Positions 52,801 to 55,415 of a stretch of 55,415 bases of DNA are shown piece by piece (position 1 is the first letter of the stretch; each line of letters opens with the position of its first letter). Both the position numbers and the translations under genes were made by a program. Below the pieces are notes generated by a model. The model ran no database searches and was not told where the DNA came from. It saw nothing but the letters and a program-made list of their open reading frames with translations. Origin of the DNA: Flavobacteriales bacterium UBA852 (GTDB taxonomy: Bacteria; Bacteroidota; Bacteroidia; Flavobacteriales_E; Vicingaceae); assembly GCA_002295925.1 (NCBI GenBank), contig DBGO01000011.1, positions 58,273 to 113,687 of the forward strand. The letters run 5' to 3'.

Positions 52801-52908
52801 TCATCAGGGGAGTTAGTTCCTGCAGGAAGTTATTTTTATGTTATTAAATATACAACATTAAAAAATGAAGAATTTGAATTAAAAGGCACAATAACATTAA
52901 TCCGTTAA
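49828..52908 (+). CDS. T9SS-exported surface protein with CUB, SprB repeats, PKD and CHU_C sorting domain
   Basis: A 1026-residue adhesin-like protein. Domains in order: signal peptide (1-19); CUB-like domain (about 20-135, SNDFLYIYNGPNTASQLL); a DUF3344-like beta domain (about 150-400); six SprB-type repeats (about 414-849), each with GGTPPYSYSWSNG- and TVTDALNC-like segments; one PKD domain (about 854-932, WLWDFGNN and TVTLIVTDSLGC); and the CHU_C/gliding-motility-associated sorting domain (about 934-1026, PNVFSPNNDGINDVF, NRWGNLLFEW, AGSYFYVIKY). The last is a T9SS type B signal. It is secreted or surface-bound and probably adhesive. It lies 9 nt before the next PKD-rich gene, and PorT in this window supports the export route. 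Confidence 0.92.
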   Translation: MKKYILLVIFIVPLFSLAQTYTIDQGGNIATCSATLYDSGSGSGNYGNNENEVITFCSDNSTCVQVTFNSFNLDSNDFLYIYNGPNTASQLLAVLTGSSLPPSYSSFFGCLTFQFVSNDTITSSGFSASITCGTCTFSGGGNGTLTPAYDNEACGLNFTQVSQKVTTRYATPAGTGLPTTLNVSGLPAPNTCWAIEKALLYWTESSNSNGNVSVTLTNPSSQTYNYNVSPVGVGPDKCWNTTYTTNYRIDVTAAIAGNGNYTLNISSGAWNVDGVTLFIVYRDFTAPYTGRLMINDGLIVANGSGTDPVYVAINNVNACANSTSATAFMMIGDMQDNINSGSHGATLNGSTFTFPNNFWNYDQTSTTINAGQASVQYGANGYTNDCYSVVAAGIYYQTNCLSCPSNAFSVPITQTVQTCSGGDIVANPGGGAPPFSYQWNTGDTTQSLTGLGQGTYIVTVTDNIGCQATDSITVTAPPPLSLSSSIVDVTCNGANNGSVAVTPSGGTPPYSYSWSNGGTTNAITGLGPGSYTVTVTDALNCSISGSYNVNSPQTITINFNTYNVNCFGGNNGSIQANVNGGTLPYTYSWSSGQTTDSISSLSAGTYILTVTDANNCIAVDSANIIEPPLLTTTISGTNLFCFNDNSGTANVSISGGTQPYSILWNTGSNSANINGLSAGMYYVNIIDANGCSANDSILLTEPPLLNDSFIVTDVLCNGDATGGIQLFPYGGTSPYSFSWNNGATSQNLTNVPAGTYISTITDSNGCTKIDTIIINEPSPISTSFNSIPTCKDSCFGQIQLSYSGGIPPYQLIWETGDTNVNILDSLCQDYYSFSLTDSNGCIIQDSIAVGLLSQINAYFVFNPDSEYAPVQVSFIDSSSGTITGWLWDFGNNTTSTTQNPNVTYNQDGTYTVTLIVTDSLGCADTYTKEITVLPPTSILVPNVFSPNNDGINDVFTIKSSFIKSVHGQIFNRWGNLLFEWTHPKGYWDGRTSSGELVPAGSYFYVIKYTTLKNEEFELKGTITLIR
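51070..52375 (+). repeat. Six SprB-type coding repeats (about 72 codons each)
   Basis: Consecutive modules share the pattern [D/N]V-C-G-NGS, GGTxPYxYxWSNG, a central T..GL..GTY, TVTDxNxC and a prolyl end (EPP, SPQ). They are similar in protein but diverged in DNA, so they are old duplications rather than recent slippage. SprB repeats are known from gliding Flavobacteria adhesins. Confidence 0.85.
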
Positions 52909-52917
52909 TATTAGAAA

Positions 52918-55415
52918 ATGAATAAAATATTATATGTAATATTATTCTTTTTTACCATTGGTGTGAATGCACAAGAAATATGTAATAATGGTATTGATGA
53001 CGATGCAGACGGATTAATAGATTTAAATGATTCAACAGACTGCAGTTGCAGCGGATTTAACAATAACGTCCCTTCATCGCTTATCCCCAACCCATCTTTT
53101 GAAGACCATAGCTGTTGTCCTTCCGGTTATTCTCAATTAAATTGTGCCGATACGTGGATACAAGCCTCTAACCCAACTTCGGATTATTGGAATACTTGTG
53201 GTCAAGCATGCGGACCTTACTGCCCTCCTCCCACACCGGCGGGTAATGGGAATGGTTATGTAGGGTTTATAAATATGAGCGGATGGCAAGAGTACATTGG
53301 TGCTTGTTTGCCTACACCAATGACTGCCGGAAATTCCTATATTCTTAATTTTTGGTTTGCAGCCAATACTGCTCAACCAACAATTGATTTAACATTCTTT
53401 GGTGCCAGCGATTGTAATAATTTACCATTCAACAGCAATGATTGCCCAGTAGGTATTGGTACCTGGCAACAACTTACTCAACTTACCATCACTCCCTCCG
53501 GAAACTGGGATAATTATACAGTAACATTCACCCCAACTGTAGATATTTACGCTTTAGTCATGGGAGGTGCCTGTAGTTCAGGGGGGAACTATACTTATTA
53601 TTACCTGGATAATCTCATTCTAAATGAAATATCTGCTTTTTCCTCAGTTGATATTGTCCCAAGTGGTGCATGGTGTACCAATGATTTAACTTTAACTGCG
53701 TTAAAAGATACAACTGCGGGTTCTTGGCAATGGTATTTAAACGGTATTGCCCTACCGGGAGAAACTAATGCCACTATTGATGTTATGACTTATGGCGCAG
53801 GTACTTATACTGCTTTACTTTCTTTGAATGGAGATTGTGATACCAAAGATTTTGAAGTAACATTACCCCCTTATCCCAACACCAATTTTTCATTTACAAA
53901 TCAGTGTTTTCCAAATAGTATTAATTTTATTGATAATTCTGCTATTTCTTCAGGTTCTATAGTTAATTGGCAATGGGATTTTGGTGATGGAAACAGTTCT
54001 TCACAACAAAATCCATCACACACCTATAATTCTCCAGGTAATTACAATGTTCAACTTATTACTACTACAGACACTTTTTGCACCGATACTTTTAGCACAA
54101 CTGTTACAGTTTTTGATTTACCTCAAGCTGATTTTAATTACACTTTTTCACAAAGTGGATTAAACACTCCCGGTGGTTGTCCTTATGAAAGCATCCAATT
54201 CAACGATAACTCTACAATTGTTGCTCCTTACAATATTGTATCATGGAAATGGTATTTTAACATAAATCAAGATTCGGCTTTTGTACAAAATCCTACTTAT
54301 TCCGGTTTTAATACTCCCGGCGATTATCCTGTAACTTTAATTGTAACTTCAGATTCTGGATGTACCGATACAATTACTAAAACCATTCATATCTACCAAG
54401 TCCCTTCTGCGCAATTCTCATTTTATGATGATTGTGTGTATAACTCCGCTCCTTTTACCGATTTATCTGTTGCCAATGAACCCGGAGCAACCATCTCTGC
54501 TTGGAACTGGACTTTTGGAGATGGCGGCTCTGCCAATACTCAAAATCCTTCTCATCAATATAACACTGATGGTGATTATATTGTTCAGCTTATTGTTACT
54601 TCTTCGGTAGGTTGTATGGATACTATTCAAGACACCATTACTCGATTCCCTTCGCCTTTGGCTTTGTTTAGCACAGCTGATGTTTGTGTTTATGACAGTG
54701 CCCATTTTAATGATTTATCTTCTGTTAATCCGCCGGATTCCATCATTACTTGGCTGTGGAACTTCGGTGACGGAACACCAATCGTTTCGGCACAAAATCC
54801 GGCTCATTTGTATAGCTCTTACGGCAGTTACAATGTAAATTTAATTGTTTCGTCCAATAACGGATGTGTGGATGACACAACATTCTCGCTTTACATTCAT
54901 GATAAACCGGTGGCTAATTTTACTGCTGACACACCTTGTGTTAACGTCCCTCCTATGCAGTTTACCGATTTATCCACGGTTAACGGTATTGACAATGTTA
55001 ATCAATGGAATTGGGATTTTAATACCGGTCAAGGAACGTCCTCTGCTCAACATCCTACTTTCAACTTTGGACAAGACGGGGTATTCCCTACGCAACTCAT
55101 TGTTACTACCGATTTTGGTTGTAAAGACACTGTTACTAAAAACGTAAAAGTGTATGAAAAACCTACCGCTGATTTCTCTGTAGATACGGCTATCTTCTGT
55201 CATCCTTATTGTGTCAATTTCAGCGATTTATCTTCTTCAAACACGACAAATATTATTGCTTGGAATTGGGATTTGGGAAATGGCGAAATGAATAATTCTT
55301 CTGCTCCGGCTACTTGTTATACCAACGAAAGCAACACGCAAACGCAATATTATACGCCTACGCTTATTGTTGAAAACAGTTACGGTTGTTACGATACTAT
55401 TACAAAAAATAACTT
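52918..55415 (+). CDS. PKD-repeat surface protein, 5' part (runs off the window)
   Basis: The frame from the ATG at 52918 stays open to the window edge (832 codons), so the gene is partial. A signal peptide (ILYVILFFFTIGVNAQ) is followed by the calcium-binding-type motif EICNNGIDDDADGLIDLND seen at the N-terminus of many secreted Bacteroidota and myxobacterial proteins. Next is a cysteine-rich beta domain (about 45-240, with CPSGYSQLNC, CGQACGPYCP and a WQEYIGACLPTPMTAGNSY jellyroll-like region). At least five full PKD modules follow, about 80 residues each, from about residue 322 (WQWDFGDGNSS, WNWTFGDGGS, WLWNFGDGTP, WNWDFNTGQG, WNWDLGNGEM). It likely ends in a T9SS domain beyond the window. 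It is 9 nt downstream of the CUB/SprB gene and probably cotranscribed. Confidence 0.9.
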   Translation, partial: MNKILYVILFFFTIGVNAQEICNNGIDDDADGLIDLNDSTDCSCSGFNNNVPSSLIPNPSFEDHSCCPSGYSQLNCADTWIQASNPTSDYWNTCGQACGPYCPPPTPAGNGNGYVGFINMSGWQEYIGACLPTPMTAGNSYILNFWFAANTAQPTIDLTFFGASDCNNLPFNSNDCPVGIGTWQQLTQLTITPSGNWDNYTVTFTPTVDIYALVMGGACSSGGNYTYYYLDNLILNEISAFSSVDIVPSGAWCTNDLTLTALKDTTAGSWQWYLNGIALPGETNATIDVMTYGAGTYTALLSLNGDCDTKDFEVTLPPYPNTNFSFTNQCFPNSINFIDNSAISSGSIVNWQWDFGDGNSSSQQNPSHTYNSPGNYNVQLITTTDTFCTDTFSTTVTVFDLPQADFNYTFSQSGLNTPGGCPYESIQFNDNSTIVAPYNIVSWKWYFNINQDSAFVQNPTYSGFNTPGDYPVTLIVTSDSGCTDTITKTIHIYQVPSAQFSFYDDCVYNSAPFTDLSVANEPGATISAWNWTFGDGGSANTQNPSHQYNTDGDYIVQLIVTSSVGCMDTIQDTITRFPSPLALFSTADVCVYDSAHFNDLSSVNPPDSIITWLWNFGDGTPIVSAQNPAHLYSSYGSYNVNLIVSSNNGCVDDTTFSLYIHDKPVANFTADTPCVNVPPMQFTDLSTVNGIDNVNQWNWDFNTGQGTSSAQHPTFNFGQDGVFPTQLIVTTDFGCKDTVTKNVKVYEKPTADFSVDTAIFCHPYCVNFSDLSSSNTTNIIAWNWDLGNGEMNNSSAPATCYTNESNTQTQYYTPTLIVENSYGCYDTITKNN

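Noticed and set aside
53137..55203. Several minus- and plus-strand reading frames inside the right-edge gene
   Set aside because: The single frame from 52918 with PKD motifs is open throughout; the others are low-complexity shadows.
51070..55415. CRISPR-like or recent tandem DNA repeats
   Set aside because: The repetition is at the protein level (SprB and PKD modules); the DNA copies are diverged and in frame, with no short identical repeats and spacers.

Overview
The window is 55.4 kb of AT-rich, densely coded chromosome from a member of the Bacteroidota. Several independent signs support this. There is the type IX secretion (T9SS) component PorT and a secreted protein ending in the gliding-motility/CHU_C sorting domain. 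There are families mostly confined to this phylum (DUF5683, DUF5684, CCC-motif membrane proteins, DUF2279, the LptD variant). Many genes are preceded by the Bacteroidota -7 promoter element TAnnTTTG, and Shine-Dalgarno sequences are almost absent. I cannot place it below class; a Flavobacteriia-like or related lineage fits. No insertion sequence, prophage, integrase or CRISPR array was seen.

Layout. Positions 1-3.4 kb hold the translation operon thrS-infC-rpmI-rplT (minus strand) with a terminator; infC appears to start at an AUC codon behind a strong Shine-Dalgarno. At 3.4-4.2 kb is a two-gene cassette of unrecognised proteins. At 4.3-7.9 kb is a minus-strand run of metal-dependent hydrolase, parA, parB, DUF5683 and a Dph6-like PP-loop protein. 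At 8-14.3 kb are an FMN reductase, a dicarboxylate/amino-acid symporter, a GT2 and a GT39 glycosyltransferase, and NAD-dependent ligase. At 14.4-21.5 kb are small membrane proteins, an M61 peptidase, SdpI-like and vWA membrane proteins, fabG and sucD. At 21.6-23.6 kb are tRNA-Leu(GAG) and a UmuC/UmuD pair in the order umuC-umuD.

At 23.7-32.3 kb are housekeeping and small regulatory genes (ilvE, cold-shock-like, purC, proC, DUF2279, TetR, STAS/SEC14-like, TPR, a lone receiver domain, a methyltransferase). At 32.3-34.7 kb is a minimal mercury-resistance module (merTP-merA) with an operator-like palindrome but no regulator gene. At 34.7-41.8 kb, on the plus strand, are lpdA, an aminotransferase, heptose-kinase-like hldE1, trkH, menG/ubiE and porT. 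At 41.8-46.7 kb, on the minus strand, is an envelope/redox cluster (amidase, MlaD/MCE, two Fe-S proteins, a small conserved protein). At 46.8 kb to the end are lptD, a small secreted ORFan, a T9SS adhesin with CUB, SprB and PKD modules, and the first 832 codons of a second PKD-repeat surface protein that runs off the window.

Functional themes are envelope biogenesis (LptD, MlaD, amidase, heptose kinase, glycosyltransferases) together with T9SS export and its cargo. All eight convergent gene junctions overlap or are separated by 17 nt or fewer, leaving no room for ordinary terminators. Most of the window is ordinary core genome. The items most worth checking are the infC start, the mer operator without a regulator, the ORFan cassette, the lone receiver, and the partial surface protein at the right edge.
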